Assembly: GCA_037833965.1 (NCBI GenBank)
Contig: AP031357.1
Location: forward strand, 22,092,001 to 22,156,000
DNA: 64,000 nucleotides
From: Marchantia polymorpha subsp. ruderalis
Lineage: Eukaryota > Streptophyta > Marchantiopsida > Marchantiales > Marchantiaceae
Direction of reading: 5' to 3'
The notes under the pieces are model-generated. The model was not told where the DNA came from. It ran no database searches and saw only the letters and a list, made by a program, of their open reading frames with translations. Shown here one piece after another: positions 63,694-64,000 of the stretch; position 1 is the stretch's first letter; each line of letters starts with the position of its first letter. Made by a program: the position numbers and the translations under genes.

Positions 63694-64000
63694 ACAGGCG
63701 ACTTCCAGCGGATAGGCGACCTCTTGCAGACGTGGACCTCTGCCTACGCGTAGGCAGAGAAAGTTCGCCTACGCACAGGCGGACGCCTACGAGTAGGCAG
63801 GATTCACCCCTCCAGTACAACGTAGGAAGGGGAAGGAGCCGGCGGAAGATCCGCCTTCGGGTCAAGGGCTTTCGGGGCAAGACCCTCCGGCGTATAACAC
63901 GCCGCGATTTTCGCCTTCGGCGCCAGGGCCTTCGGGCCATCGAGTCATCAGCAGGGAGCGTGCGGAGACCGCACCTTCGGCGGGTATTCCGCCGGAAGAT
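63694..64000 (+). pseudogene. Diverged LTR ORF, right of solo LTR F (runs off window)
   Basis: Continuation of 57936-58296 after the target duplication. It matches copy 1 (35051-35228) to about 63871. It then continues into sequence that copy 1 has lost, including palindrome-rich GCCTACGCGTAGGC units and the APSA-type coding repeats. It extends beyond the window. Confidence 0.75.

Overview
The window is transposon-dense DNA from a eukaryote, almost certainly a land plant. The evidence is a Ty3/Gypsy gag-pol with plant-style RT and integrase motifs, a primer-binding site resembling the plant tRNA-Asp type, a Ty1/Copia remnant with the usual initiator-Met primer site, and a spliced host-type gene for an LRAT/NC-domain protein with GT-AG introns. 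The liverwort Marchantia is my impression from the look of the LTR-encoded protein. It is unverified. Nothing here is bacterial, and most small ORFs are shadows in GC-rich repeats.

The main player is a Ty3/Gypsy family (family 1) with very large LTRs of about 5.39 kb. Each LTR carries, inside its U3 part and in the gag-pol direction, an ORF of about 1,046 codons. Three full LTRs are present: A 456-5851, C 16664-22053 and F 58297-63688. F is a solo LTR with a 5-bp target duplication, and its empty site survives in a second copy of the locus. A and C are 5' LTRs next to a primer-binding site and gag. Behind C lies a gag-protease ORF (13746-16577) and a pol frame (11178-13745), separated by one in-frame UAG in a tobamovirus-like leaky context. 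The end of another pol gene, a polypurine tract and the start of its 3' LTR lie at 35807-36711. Partial family 1 LTRs are B (8004-11213), D (22054-25056), G (36711-46519, split) and tails at 25679-26986 and 48041-50177.

A second family (family 2) has related LTR-encoded ORFs, all decayed here: 5945-8003, 25057-25678 and the TSD-flanked solo LTR 38254-44192. A third type (family 3) has a short U3 and family-1-like ends: 39903-41254 with TSD, and 46520 onward. Insertions are nested: family 3 sits in family 2, which sits in LTR G; element C sits in D, which sits in family 2. Several junctions are not LTR ends but rearrangement breakpoints (about 8004, 25679, 35229, 35716, 48929).

The rest is an AT-richer, gene-like segment present twice (25741-35229 and 48930-58296 plus 63694-63871), nearly identical in its core. 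It holds a short Copia remnant, the LRAT-domain gene, a 416-bp tandem triplicate, a second probable spliced gene of unknown function and a small tandem-repeat field. The second copy was later split by solo LTR F.

Functionally, the Gypsy element would be transcribed from a TATA box downstream of the LTR ORF. The ORF is therefore in U3, and only its 3' LTR copy would be carried in genomic RNA, in an env/nef-like position after pol.
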